Assembly: GCF_031085155.1 (NCBI RefSeq)
Contig: NZ_JAVHUL010000029.1
Span: 1 to 40,013, forward strand
Reading direction: 5' to 3'
DNA: 40,013 nt
Origin: Mesonia profundi
Lineage (GTDB): Bacteria > Bacteroidota > Bacteroidia > Flavobacteriales > Flavobacteriaceae
The notes beneath the pieces were generated by a model. The model did no database searches, had not been told where the DNA came from, and was given only the letters and a program-made list of their open reading frames with translations. Both the position numbers and the translations under genes were made by a program. Below are positions 1 to 9,794 of this stretch, in pieces (within the stretch, counting starts at the first letter, position 1; each line of letters begins with the position of its first letter).

Positions 1-85
1 AATGAAGTCATTGTTCAGCTTTAAATATTAAATTTAATCCTTTATTAATCTGTATCGATTATTTAGGACTAGACAAGACGTGCTC

Positions 86-364
86 TTAATCTGCTAAAAC
101 AATAGCTTTATTATTTTTGAATTCTAAAACGCCACCTTTAATGTGGTATTCTAACCTTCCATCTTCTCCAGTGGTAAAGTCATTTTTAACTTCTTCCGTT
201 AAGCTTACATTTCCACCAATTTTCACTTCTCCCTTGATAAGTACAGAAACGATGGCTTCGTGATTGCTAAGCATTTGAAATTCTCCATCTACACCAGGAA
301 CGGCTACAGATTCAACTTCTGCGCTAAGCAAAACTTTTTCTGGGGTTATTATTTCTAAATGCAT
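86..364 (-). CDS. atpC: F1Fo ATP synthase epsilon subunit (short form)
   Basis: This is the epsilon subunit of the F1 sector, part of the central rotor stalk that couples proton flow to ATP synthesis at the inner membrane. The 92 residues match the N-terminal beta-sandwich domain of the family (start MHLEIITPEK, then a conserved VPGVDGEFQML stretch near residues 22-32). Most bacterial epsilon subunits are about 130-140 residues and end in a two-helix hairpin that can inhibit ATP hydrolysis. Here the protein ends after the sandwich, so that hairpin is missing; short forms are known in Bacteroidetes and Chlorobi. It lies 75 bp downstream of atpD on the same strand, presumably in the same transcript. 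The other ATP synthase genes are not in the window, so the operon is split. Confidence 0.95.
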   Translation of the reverse strand: MHLEIITPEKVLLSAEVESVAVPGVDGEFQMLSNHEAIVSVLIKGEVKIGGNVSLTEEVKNDFTTGEDGRLEYHIKGGVLEFKNNKAIVLAD

Positions 365-439
365 AGTATTATCGTATTAAGATGCGAGCTATGACTTGAG
401 ATTCTCAAATCCCTAAAGTCTTATCTCTCTAATCTAATT

Positions 440-1954
<1,515 letters not shown>

Positions 1955-2011
1955 CTAATTGTTTAATTTATAGTTTTTAATAAAGGAAAAAATGCTCTCT
2001 TTTTCCGGCTG

Positions 2012-2019
2012 CAAAGATA
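2012..2019 (-). promoter_or_regulatory. -7 promoter element of atpDC
   Basis: The minus strand reads TATCTTTG, a perfect match to the Bacteroidetes -7 consensus TAnnTTTG, in the 114-bp gap between glmS and atpD. I see no convincing -33 TTG at the usual spacing. The call rests on the match and its position. Confidence 0.6.
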
Positions 2020-2065
2020 GATTATTTTTATGAAATAAAACACCCCTAATTTTGAAAAATAAATA

Positions 2066-3913
2066 TTATTCTACCGTAACGGATTTTGCTAAGTTTCTAG
2101 GCTGATCTACATTCTTACCAAGCATTACTGCCACATGGTAAGAAAGAAGCTGAAGCGGAATAGTTGTTAGTAAGGGGGTAAATGCTTCGATGGTATCTGG
2201 CACTTCAATGACATAGTCTGCCATAGACCTTACATCTTTATCTCCTTCGGTAACAATCCCGATAATTCTTGCGTCTCTAGATTTTATTTCTTGAATATTA
2301 CTTACCACTTTTTCATAATGCCCCTTTTTGGTAGCGATAACCACCACCGGCATATTTTCATCAATCAAAGCAATAGGTCCGTGTTTCATTTCCGCAGCAG
2401 GATAACCTTCTGCATGAATGTAAGAAATCTCTTTTAACTTTAAAGCGCCTTCTAAGGCTACAGGAAAGTTAAAACCTCTTCCTAAGTACAAAAAATTAGC
2501 AGCGTTCATATATTTCTTAGCTACTACTTTTATATGTTCATTAGATTCCAAGGCTTTCTTTATCTTTTTAGGAATTAAATCTAATTCTTGCAAATGATAA
2601 TGGAAATCGGCGTGACTCATATTTCCTTTTGCCTTGGCTAATTTAAGCGCCATTAAACTCAACACCGTAATTTGTGTAGTAAAAGCTTTGGTAGAAGCTA
2701 CTCCAATCTCTGGTCCTGCGTGAGTATATGCCCCTGCGTGAGTTTCTCTGGAAATAGAAGACCCCACTACATTACATACTCCAAACACAAAAGCTCCTTT
2801 TGATTTTGCCAATTTAATTGCTGCCATGGTATCTGCCGTTTCACCCGATTGCGAAATAGCAATAACCACATCATTTTCATCTATAATAGGGTTTCTATAT
2901 CTAAACTCTGAAGCATATTCCACTTCAACAGGCACTCTAGCAAAATCTTCAAAAATATATTCTGCTACCAAACCTGCATGCCAAGAGGTACCACAGGCCA
3001 CAATTAAGATACGTTTAGCATTAGTGAACTTTTCGATATTATCGTCCATTCCTGCCATTCTTACTATGCCTTTATCCACCAACATCCTTCCCCTATACGT
3101 GTCTACGATGGCACTAGGTTGCTCATAAATTTCTTTTAGCATAAAATGCTCATAACCTCCTTTTTCAATCTGCTCTAAGTTCATCTGAAGCTCTTGAACG
3201 TAAGGAACTACCATAGTATCATCCTGAATCTTGCGCACTCTCACTTCTCTTCCTAAGCGAACAATCGCCATCTCTCCATCTTCAAGGTAAATCGCACTTT
3301 TGGTAAATTCAATAAATGGCGAAGCATCTGAAGCGATAAAAAACTCATCTTCACCTACTCCAATAGCCAACGGACTCCCTAAGCGAGCGACAATGATCTC
3401 ATCTGGTTTATTTCTGTCAAATACCGCAATAGCGTATGCCCCTATAGTTTGATTCAAAGCAATTTGCACTGCTTTCCCCAACTTTACATTTTCTTTTTTC
3501 TTTACATCTTCAATAAGATTAACCAAGACTTCCGTATCGGTATCAGATTCGAAGGTGTAACCTCTAGAAGTTAACTCCTGTTTTAAAGAAGCATAGTTTT
3601 CAATAATCCCGTTATGAATGATCACGATATCTCCCGAGTTAGAATAATGAGGATGTGAGTTCACATCATTAGGCACCCCATGAGTTGCCCATCTTGTATG
3701 CCCTATTCCTATATTCCCTTCAGTAATATTCTCTGCCTCCATCTTATTTTTAAGATCAAGCACTTTACCTTTCGTCTTACAAACATTTAAGTTAGCCCCG
3801 TCATAAAGCGCAATTCCCGCACTATCATAACCTCTATACTCTAAGCGCTGCAATCCTTTCAAAACAATAGGGTAAGCGTCTCTATGCCCTATATAACCTA
3901 CAATTCCACACAT
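2066..3913 (-). CDS. glmS: glutamine--fructose-6-phosphate aminotransferase (isomerizing)
   Basis: GlmS makes glucosamine-6-phosphate from fructose-6-phosphate and glutamine, the first step toward UDP-GlcNAc for peptidoglycan and lipopolysaccharide. The 615 residues show the full layout: an N-terminal class II glutamine amidotransferase domain with catalytic Cys2 (MCGIVGYIG), then two SIS sugar-isomerase domains (CGTSWHAG near residue 307, SQSGETADT near 355) and the canonical C-terminal tail NLAKSVTVE, whose Lys610 corresponds to the sugar-binding lysine of the E. coli enzyme. It starts only 2 bp after the stop of the DUF4270 gene, so it is surely cotranscribed with it. I see no glmS ribozyme upstream; that space is filled by coding sequence. 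Confidence 0.97.
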   Translation of the reverse strand: MCGIVGYIGHRDAYPIVLKGLQRLEYRGYDSAGIALYDGANLNVCKTKGKVLDLKNKMEAENITEGNIGIGHTRWATHGVPNDVNSHPHYSNSGDIVIIHNGIIENYASLKQELTSRGYTFESDTDTEVLVNLIEDVKKKENVKLGKAVQIALNQTIGAYAIAVFDRNKPDEIIVARLGSPLAIGVGEDEFFIASDASPFIEFTKSAIYLEDGEMAIVRLGREVRVRKIQDDTMVVPYVQELQMNLEQIEKGGYEHFMLKEIYEQPSAIVDTYRGRMLVDKGIVRMAGMDDNIEKFTNAKRILIVACGTSWHAGLVAEYIFEDFARVPVEVEYASEFRYRNPIIDENDVVIAISQSGETADTMAAIKLAKSKGAFVFGVCNVVGSSISRETHAGAYTHAGPEIGVASTKAFTTQITVLSLMALKLAKAKGNMSHADFHYHLQELDLIPKKIKKALESNEHIKVVAKKYMNAANFLYLGRGFNFPVALEGALKLKEISYIHAEGYPAAEMKHGPIALIDENMPVVVIATKKGHYEKVVSNIQEIKSRDARIIGIVTEGDKDVRSMADYVIEVPDTIEAFTPLLTTIPLQLLSYHVAVMLGKNVDQPRNLAKSVTVE

Positions 3914-3915
3914 AA

Positions 3916-5445
3916 TTAATTTGGTTCGGTATAATATATATTTAGTTTCAATCTGTTCCCTTCTGGTGCATCTGGACCATATAAAACAGTACTCTGGGGG
4001 GTCAATAACATGGGAGAAGGTACCACCTCTAATTGATAATCTTCATCTACATTTTCTTCTCCTTCGACTTCTACTTTTACAGGATTAAATATGTTTACAT
4101 TATTACTCACCATTAATCCAAGTCTTGTATTGGTGGAGTCTTTATTAATAATGTCGCTTACATAAGAAGTAAGCTTTAATTTATAAAACCTTTTTCCGTT
4201 ATCATCTTCATCTAATCTACCCAAGTGGATTAATCTAGACTTAAGCGGATTATTATCATTGGCACTCACATCAAAAGTATAATCTTGCAAAACCCTATTG
4301 TTTTTTACATCATAGATAAACAATCGTTGAGGCTGATTATGATCTTCACTGATTTGATTTTCATCTACATAAAACGTAAGATTAGCTTCATTAATTAACC
4401 AATCTGAATCCCTTAGCGTCTCTAACTCTGAAGGATCTGTAAACAAGTCTATAACTCCCATAGACCCCTGTCCTCCCTTTAAATAAATTCCATCCCCTGT
4501 CGGAATAGTTTGATTATCTGTATTGATAACATTTACGATATTAGACCCAAAAAGTAAAGAGTATTCTTTTTGCTCTATTTCCTCTTCAGAAGGATCTTCC
4601 ACTTCAGAAGTGTTATAATACAAGATAATTTTCGCTTCTTCAGACCTTAAATCTAGCAAGGACAAAGCGGTTGTAGCCGCTCCTGAGGTATTTACAGGCT
4701 TTATATATAAACCCCTAAAAAAATTTCTGAAATTAGAGTCACTCAACAATTCTGAGCTGCCCTCTCTATCCAATATCAATTCCTGAAAATATTCACGAGG
4801 AAGTTCGATTCTCGTTCTTGGGCTCGCCAAAATCGTGTCAAACTCTCCTTTAGAGTTGACTTCTCTGTAACTCACCTTTAATGGAGATGGCTTAAAGTCT
4901 TCTACCGTAAAAAATGGCTGAGGATCTAAATAGCCTTCAAAAGTTTCCTGCTGATTTGAATAATAAGCCTGTGGCTCATAATCATCTTCTGGATCTTCAT
5001 TCCTTAAGAAATAATTAGATCTATAAAATTCTAAGTCAATTGGATTATTTCCGTATATAGAATCCAATTTAAATTGAACTCCATCTTCATTCTGACCTAT
5101 CGGTCGACTGTAATAGGGAATTGACAAGATTACACTATCTAAAGCTGGATATGCACCAAAACTAGGGCTTGGATTTTGAAGTTTTAATTGTGTCAAAATA
5201 CTGGCAGAGTAATCTCCATAAACTCCGTCATTATAAAACCCAATCGAATAACTATTCAACAAGTTAGATTGCATTTTAATTAAAGGCTTTGTCGCTACTT
5301 CTATTTGGGAAGCATCGTACAGAAGTGCATCAAAATTGTTATCGTTGACTAAGTTACTTCCTGCTGCTGCAAAATCATCTTCACAAGAGGTGGTAATTAA
5401 AACTACTCCTAAAAGAAGTAATACTAACCGGCCTAATTCTTTCAT
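3916..5445 (-). CDS. DUF4270-family lipoprotein
   Basis: I recognise this as a DUF4270 family member, a Bacteroidetes-specific group of exported proteins without an assigned function. The 509-residue protein has a lipoprotein signal peptide: a charged start, a hydrophobic stretch (residues 7-17) and a lipobox LITTSC with the lipidated cysteine at position 21. The cysteine is followed directly by EDD. Acidic residues just after the cysteine resemble the lipoprotein export signal that sends some Bacteroidetes lipoproteins to the cell surface, so surface exposure is possible (inference). The rest looks beta-rich, with many aromatic and acidic residues, and ends in KLNIYYTEPN. It is packed between the glycogen-synthase-like gene (4 bp) and glmS (2 bp), which suggests an envelope or glycan-related role. 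Confidence 0.85.
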   Translation of the reverse strand: MKELGRLVLLLLGVVLITTSCEDDFAAAGSNLVNDNNFDALLYDASQIEVATKPLIKMQSNLLNSYSIGFYNDGVYGDYSASILTQLKLQNPSPSFGAYPALDSVILSIPYYSRPIGQNEDGVQFKLDSIYGNNPIDLEFYRSNYFLRNEDPEDDYEPQAYYSNQQETFEGYLDPQPFFTVEDFKPSPLKVSYREVNSKGEFDTILASPRTRIELPREYFQELILDREGSSELLSDSNFRNFFRGLYIKPVNTSGAATTALSLLDLRSEEAKIILYYNTSEVEDPSEEEIEQKEYSLLFGSNIVNVINTDNQTIPTGDGIYLKGGQGSMGVIDLFTDPSELETLRDSDWLINEANLTFYVDENQISEDHNQPQRLFIYDVKNNRVLQDYTFDVSANDNNPLKSRLIHLGRLDEDDNGKRFYKLKLTSYVSDIINKDSTNTRLGLMVSNNVNIFNPVKVEVEGEENVDEDYQLEVVPSPMLLTPQSTVLYGPDAPEGNRLKLNIYYTEPN

Positions 5446-5449
5446 ATAT

Positions 5450-6271
5450 TTATTCTTTTTCTTCGTTTAAGACTTCTGTAAAATAAAAGTCTTGATATGC
5501 TTGAGCAAATTCTTCTTTAGTTTTGTACTCTAAAGTTGGCAAACCTTTATCTTCTAAATACTTCTCCAACTCTTCTGGCAATTCTTCACTTCCTTTAATT
5601 AAAGCATCAGAATTATCGATAGCTGTTTTCATAATATTAGAATAAGTAGGCGTTTCTAAATGAGCTACCACATCGTCTTCTAATCCATCAAACAAGACTT
5701 TCTTTTGCATCTCTTCATCTAACATTCCTTCAAAGCCTTTATTGTACACAGAGGTAACAATTTTTGAATTTAAAAAAAGCGGCTCATGTCCATAATAGTT
5801 TCTTAAATAAAGCGGAAGCAAGGAAGCCAACCAGCCATGAACGTGAATAATATCTGGAGACCAGTTTAGCTTTTTAACGGTTTCAATCACTCCTTTGGCA
5901 AAAAATATAGCTCTCTCATCATTATCTTCAAAAAGATTGCCATCTTCATCTGTCAAGGTTGCTTTTCTTTTAAAGTAATCTTCATTATCAATAAAGTAAA
6001 CCTGCATGCGTTCTTTAGGAACTGAAGCGACTTTAATAATCAAAGGCATGTCTAAGTCGTTAATTACCAAATTCATTCCAGAAAGGCGAATAACTTCGTG
6101 TAATTGATGCCTTCTTTCATTAATATTACCAAACCTTGGCATAAAAATACGAATTTGCCCTCCTTGATTATTGATCATTCTAGGTGCCTCAAATGACATG
6201 GATGATATTTCGGTTTCTGGTAAATAAGGAATTACCTCTGAAGAAACGTACAAGATGCGCTTATCTTTCAT
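5450..6271 (-). CDS. glycogen/starch synthase-like protein, N-terminal GT5 domain only
   Basis: This 273-residue protein matches the N-terminal catalytic domain of glycogen synthase (GT5, GlgA): it opens with RILYVSSEVIPYL, has MPRFGNINERRH near residue 44, DNEDYFKRK near 96, and PDIIHVHGWLASLLPLYL near 138. Full-length GlgA is about 470-480 residues and needs a second Rossmann domain to hold ADP-glucose; that half is absent. The KxGGL motif normally just after the first strand is also missing (here PETEISSMSFEAP). It is therefore unlikely to be a normal glycogen synthase. It is the first gene of a unit with a DUF4270 lipoprotein and glmS, so a regulatory or glycan-sensing role in amino-sugar or envelope metabolism is conceivable (inference). 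A perfect -7 box lies 44 bp upstream. Confidence 0.8.
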   Translation of the reverse strand: MKDKRILYVSSEVIPYLPETEISSMSFEAPRMINNQGGQIRIFMPRFGNINERRHQLHEVIRLSGMNLVINDLDMPLIIKVASVPKERMQVYFIDNEDYFKRKATLTDEDGNLFEDNDERAIFFAKGVIETVKKLNWSPDIIHVHGWLASLLPLYLRNYYGHEPLFLNSKIVTSVYNKGFEGMLDEEMQKKVLFDGLEDDVVAHLETPTYSNIMKTAIDNSDALIKGSEELPEELEKYLEDKGLPTLEYKTKEEFAQAYQDFYFTEVLNEEKE

Positions 6272-6314
6272 AAATGATATACTATTGCGGTTACTATTAA
6301 CTATAAAAAACAGG

Positions 6315-6322
6315 CAAAATTA
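6315..6322 (-). promoter_or_regulatory. -7 promoter element of the GT5-like/DUF4270/glmS unit
   Basis: The minus strand reads TAATTTTG, a perfect TAnnTTTG match, about 44 bp upstream of the ATG at 6271. It faces away from the panC promoter 32 bp to the right, giving a compact divergent promoter region. Confidence 0.6.
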
Positions 6323-6353
6323 CGAAATTTTATGCAGTTTACCAGTATTATAT

Positions 6354-6361
6354 TAATTTTG
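6354..6361 (+). promoter_or_regulatory. -7 promoter element of the panC operon
   Basis: The plus strand reads TAATTTTG, a perfect TAnnTTTG match. It lies downstream of the in-frame ATG at 6332, so a transcript starting here could not use that ATG. It supports the GTG at 6383 as the panC start, leaving a leader of only about 15-20 nt. Confidence 0.55.
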
Positions 6362-6382
6362 CACAACCTAAACAACAAACAC

Positions 6383-7228
6383 GTGCTACTATTTAAAGAA
6401 AAAAGCGCACTTAGAAACTATCTATCTGCCCAAAAAGAAACTAATAAAACCATAGGTTTTGTTCCTACTATGGGTGCTCTTCATGAAGGTCACCTTTCGC
6501 TAATTGAATTTGCACAAAGCGCATGTGACCTCGTGGTTGTTAGCATATTTGTAAATCCTACACAGTTTAATAATGAAGATGATTTAGAAAAATACCCTAG
6601 AACTCTAGATAGCGACATTCAATTAATAAAATCTAAATTTCCTAAAAATGTTATTGTATTTGCTCCTTCTGCCCATGAAGTTTACGGCGAAAATATTTCT
6701 TCTTCTCAGTTTAATTTTGGACCTGTCGCAAGCTTTATGGAAGGAAAATATAGAAACGGTCATTTTGACGGGGTAGGGACGATTGTGAAAAAACTATTTG
6801 AGATGGTAAAACCACACAAAGCCTTCTTTGGAGAAAAAGATTTCCAGCAATTATTAATCATAAAAAAACTGGTAGAACTCACCAAGCTGCCTATAGAAGT
6901 AATTGGTTGCAAAATAAACCGAGAAAAAAGTGGGTTGGCAAGAAGCTCTAGAAATGCATTACTATCTAATAAAGACCGACTAGAATCTGCCTTTATCTAT
7001 CAAACATTACAACAAGCAAAAGCAAACTTTGGCACAAAATCTGTTAAAGAGATAGAGAGGGACATTAAAACTGCTTTTGAGCGACATCCCTTGTTAAAAT
7101 TGGAATACTTTGAAGTAGCTAACGCTCATACCTTAGAGCCATTTTCTAACAAAAAAGAACAATATCGCGCATTTATTGCCGCTTATGCTAATAATGTAAG
7201 GTTAATTGATAACATTGCACTAAACTAA
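6383..7228 (+). CDS. panC: pantothenate synthetase (pantoate--beta-alanine ligase)
   Basis: PanC joins pantoate to beta-alanine with ATP to form pantothenate, the precursor of coenzyme A. Family hallmarks are the nucleotide-binding [10 protein letters not shown] (residues 28-37 from the chosen start), [16 protein letters not shown] and a GLARSSRN stretch. The reading frame is open from an ATG at 6332, but I prefer the GTG at 6383. It gives a 281-residue protein of normal length that starts directly with the first conserved strand, and a perfect -7 box (6354-6361) lies between the two candidates. The 17 extra residues before the GTG have no counterpart in the family. panD follows after 19 bp, so beta-alanine supply and its use are encoded together. 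Confidence 0.95.
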   Translation: MLLFKEKSALRNYLSAQKETNKTIGFVPTMGALHEGHLSLIEFAQSACDLVVVSIFVNPTQFNNEDDLEKYPRTLDSDIQLIKSKFPKNVIVFAPSAHEVYGENISSSQFNFGPVASFMEGKYRNGHFDGVGTIVKKLFEMVKPHKAFFGEKDFQQLLIIKKLVELTKLPIEVIGCKINREKSGLARSSRNALLSNKDRLESAFIYQTLQQAKANFGTKSVKEIERDIKTAFERHPLLKLEYFEVANAHTLEPFSNKKEQYRAFIAAYANNVRLIDNIALN

Positions 7229-7247
7229 AAGTTTTAAACACAAAAAA

Positions 7248-7598
7248 ATGCAAATTCACGTTGTAAAATCTAAAATTCACCGCGTAAAAGTTACCGGTGC
7301 TGATTTAAATTATATTGGGAGCATCACGATTGATGAAGACCTCATGGACGCCGCCAATATTGTGGAAGGCGAAAAAGTTCAAATTGTAAATAACAATAAC
7401 GGCGAAAGATTAGAGACTTATGCGATTCCCGGACCTCGAAACTCTGGAGAAATTTGTCTAAATGGAGCCGCTGCACGAAAAGTAGCAAAAGGTGACGTTC
7501 TTATCTTAATCACTTACGCCATCATAGAGATGGAAGAAGCAAAAGGCTTTAAACCCGCCATTGTTTTTCCTAATGAAGAGAACAACCTCTTAAACTAA
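7248..7598 (+). CDS. panD: aspartate 1-decarboxylase precursor
   Basis: PanD decarboxylates L-aspartate to beta-alanine, the substrate of the PanC encoded just upstream. The 116-residue length is standard. The enzyme is made as a precursor that cleaves itself to create a pyruvoyl cofactor. The cleavage site Gly24-Ser25 is visible in YIGSITID, and the conserved [14 protein letters not shown] block follows near residue 64. It is the second gene of the pan operon; the flippase-like gene begins 9 bp after its stop, so translation may be linked. Confidence 0.97.
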   Translation: MQIHVVKSKIHRVKVTGADLNYIGSITIDEDLMDAANIVEGEKVQIVNNNNGERLETYAIPGPRNSGEICLNGAAARKVAKGDVLILITYAIIEMEEAKGFKPAIVFPNEENNLLN

Positions 7599-7607
7599 AG
7601 TCTTCTT

Positions 7608-8573
7608 TTGAAAAAAAAGAAAGTCATAAAATGCCTTAAAATTATACTCCCACTTTTGCTGGGAGTTTTTTTAATTACCATCTCTATCTACCGCTCTACC
7701 GAAGAAGAAAGAAATCAGTTGTATGAAAATATTATTCATGCAGATCTGTTTTATGTATTCCTATCGCTATTCTGTGGTTTTTCATCTCATCTTTCTAGAG
7801 CTTATCGTTGGAAATTTTTACTCGCCCCTTTAGGTTACAAAATAAAACTTCATAACAGTTTTATGGCTGTAATGTCTGGATATTTGGCCAATTTAGGTAT
7901 TCCTAGATCGGGAGAAGTGTTAAGAGCTGCAAGCGTCGCGAACTATGAAAAGATTCCTTTTGAAAAAGCTTTTGGAACGATTATTTCTGAAAGAGTTGCC
8001 GATTTAATTATGCTATTACTCATTTTAAGCATTGCTTTTATCTCTCAAACCGAGTACATCCTCATGGTCATGGATAACTATCAAATTAATCCGTTCATGG
8101 GAGTTTTAGCTTTAATTATTTTATTTTCATTAGGACTTTTATTCTTAAGACTTCTTAAAAAATCGACTATTCCCATCATCGTTAAAGTGAGAGACTTTGG
8201 CAAAGGCATCTTAGAAGGAATGAAAAGCATTCTCAGCATGAAGAATAAATTTGCTTTTATTTTTCATACTTTTTTTATCTGGGGAATGTATCTTCTTATG
8301 TTTTTCCTCATCAAATTTGCCGTGCCAGGAGCTTCAATAATTGACATGGGACAAATCCTAGTTGCTTTTGTCGTAGGATCTTTTGCCATCTCTGTAACCA
8401 ATGGAGGCATTGGTGTCTACCCTATCGCCATAGGAGCTGTCCTTGCACTTTATGGAATAAATCAACAAACAGGAGAAGCTTTTGGTTGGGTAGTATGGGG
8501 CTCGCAAACACTTTTAAACTTGATTATTGGCGGTTTATCCATAATACTAATGCCACTGGTTAATAAAAAATAA
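7608..8573 (+). CDS. flippase-like integral membrane protein (lysylphosphatidylglycerol synthase TM region, UPF0104)
   Basis: This 321-residue inner-membrane protein matches the membrane part of the lysylphosphatidylglycerol synthase/UPF0104 family: several long hydrophobic segments, an early HLSRAYRWKFLL stretch, the characteristic SGYLANLGIPRSGEVLRA near residues 90-108, and a late NGGIGVYP motif. The C-terminal domain that would attach lysine to lipid in MprF is absent, so only a lipid-transport-like membrane unit remains, with unknown substrate. The start is a TTG at 7608, 9 bp after panD; no early ATG exists in frame. It sits in the pan-radA run and is probably cotranscribed. A link to pantothenate is not evident. 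Confidence 0.85.
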   Translation: MKKKKVIKCLKIILPLLLGVFLITISIYRSTEEERNQLYENIIHADLFYVFLSLFCGFSSHLSRAYRWKFLLAPLGYKIKLHNSFMAVMSGYLANLGIPRSGEVLRAASVANYEKIPFEKAFGTIISERVADLIMLLLILSIAFISQTEYILMVMDNYQINPFMGVLALIILFSLGLLFLRLLKKSTIPIIVKVRDFGKGILEGMKSILSMKNKFAFIFHTFFIWGMYLLMFFLIKFAVPGASIIDMGQILVAFVVGSFAISVTNGGIGVYPIAIGAVLALYGINQQTGEAFGWVVWGSQTLLNLIIGGLSIILMPLVNKK

Positions 8574-8612
8574 ATTTTTCTTATATTATAAGACAATTTC
8601 AAAGCTAACCTT

Positions 8613-9764
8613 ATGAAAACGTCTTTCTTATTTTTAAGCTTACCTTTAATTTTTCCGTGTCTAGTTTTCAGTCAAGTAGAATATAAAATATTAAAATCTG
8701 AAAAACTTCAAGCTCAGCGAGAAATTAAAATACAGCTGCCGCGGAATTATAAATCGAATACAAAAAAAACCTATCCTTTGGTTCTAGTTTTAGACGGAGA
8801 TTACCTTTTTGAGCCTGTTGCCGGGAATGTAGATTATTACAGTTATTGGGAAGATATGCCTGAATCCTTAGTGGCAGGTATCAATCAATCTAAAAGTAGA
8901 ATGAAGGATACCAAATATGATAAAAAAAATGAGCTTCCTGTAGATGAAGGAGCCGATTTCTTTGAATTTATAGGGGGTGAACTTTTACCTTTATTAGAAA
9001 AAAATTATCGCCTCTCTGACTTTAAGATTATTATAGGTCACGATCGCACCGCCAACTTTATGAATTATTACTTACTCAAGAAAAGTCCGATCTTTGACGG
9101 TTACATTAACTTAAGTCCAGATTATACCGATGTGATTAAAAGTAATCTTTCTATAGTTCTTTCAGCTTCCAAAGATAAAATTTGGTACTATATAGCCACA
9201 GGAACAGATGATGCCGAGGAGTTAAAAGAAGCTAATTCTCAAATGATTGATAAGCTAAAAAAAATTAATAACGACAACCTCTATTTCTATAGTGATAATA
9301 TTGAAGGAGGAACGCATTATTCTTTAGTAGGAAGAGCGATCCCGAAAGCCATAGAAGATATTTTTGCTGTTTATAGACCTATTTCTTCCAAAGATTACGA
9401 AGAAAAGGTATTAAGCACCAAAGGGACATTTGTCGAATATTTAGAAAATAAATATAAAATCATTCAAAACCTTTACGAGCTACAAATTAAGATACGTATT
9501 AGTGATTTTATGACCATCTCTTCGGCTATCGAAAAAAAGAAAAAATATGATCAATATCAAAATTTAGGCAAATTGGCTAAAAAAGAACATCCTAATAGTA
9601 TGATTGGTAGTTATTTCTTGGCTCGCTTCTATGAAGAAAATGGAAGACCCAAAAAAGCCCACAAAGAATACCGCAGTGCATTTTCATTAAACGAAGCTTC
9701 TTACTTAACCAAAGATATGATGATAGAAAAAATTAACTCTCTTAAAGAGCATTTTGGCTTGTAA
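8613..9764 (+). CDS. secreted alpha/beta-hydrolase-fold (putative esterase family) protein with Asp at the nucleophile position
   Basis: The 383-residue protein begins with a signal peptide ending near FSQ (residues 18-21), then an esterase D-like alpha/beta-hydrolase domain: YPLVLVLDGDYLF near 54, the strand before the nucleophile elbow at 138-142, FDGYINLSPD near 161, and a candidate catalytic histidine at 235 (GGTHYSL). At the elbow, where active enzymes have GHSxGG, this protein has GHDRTAN, so the usual serine is Asp144. It may be inactive as a classical serine esterase, act through a different nucleophile, or be a binding protein. The last 60 residues look like a short TPR-type repeat (FYEENGRPKKAHKEYRSAF). 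It lies between the membrane protein and radA on the same strand. Confidence 0.75.
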   Translation: MKTSFLFLSLPLIFPCLVFSQVEYKILKSEKLQAQREIKIQLPRNYKSNTKKTYPLVLVLDGDYLFEPVAGNVDYYSYWEDMPESLVAGINQSKSRMKDTKYDKKNELPVDEGADFFEFIGGELLPLLEKNYRLSDFKIIIGHDRTANFMNYYLLKKSPIFDGYINLSPDYTDVIKSNLSIVLSASKDKIWYYIATGTDDAEELKEANSQMIDKLKKINNDNLYFYSDNIEGGTHYSLVGRAIPKAIEDIFAVYRPISSKDYEEKVLSTKGTFVEYLENKYKIIQNLYELQIKIRISDFMTISSAIEKKKKYDQYQNLGKLAKKEHPNSMIGSYFLARFYEENGRPKKAHKEYRSAFSLNEASYLTKDMMIEKINSLKEHFGL

Positions 9765-9794
9765 ACTTTATATATTTTAACTTAAAATTTTCTA

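Noticed and set aside
2826-3128. Plus-strand open frame inside glmS
   Set aside because: It lies opposite a well-conserved gene and shows no protein family features.
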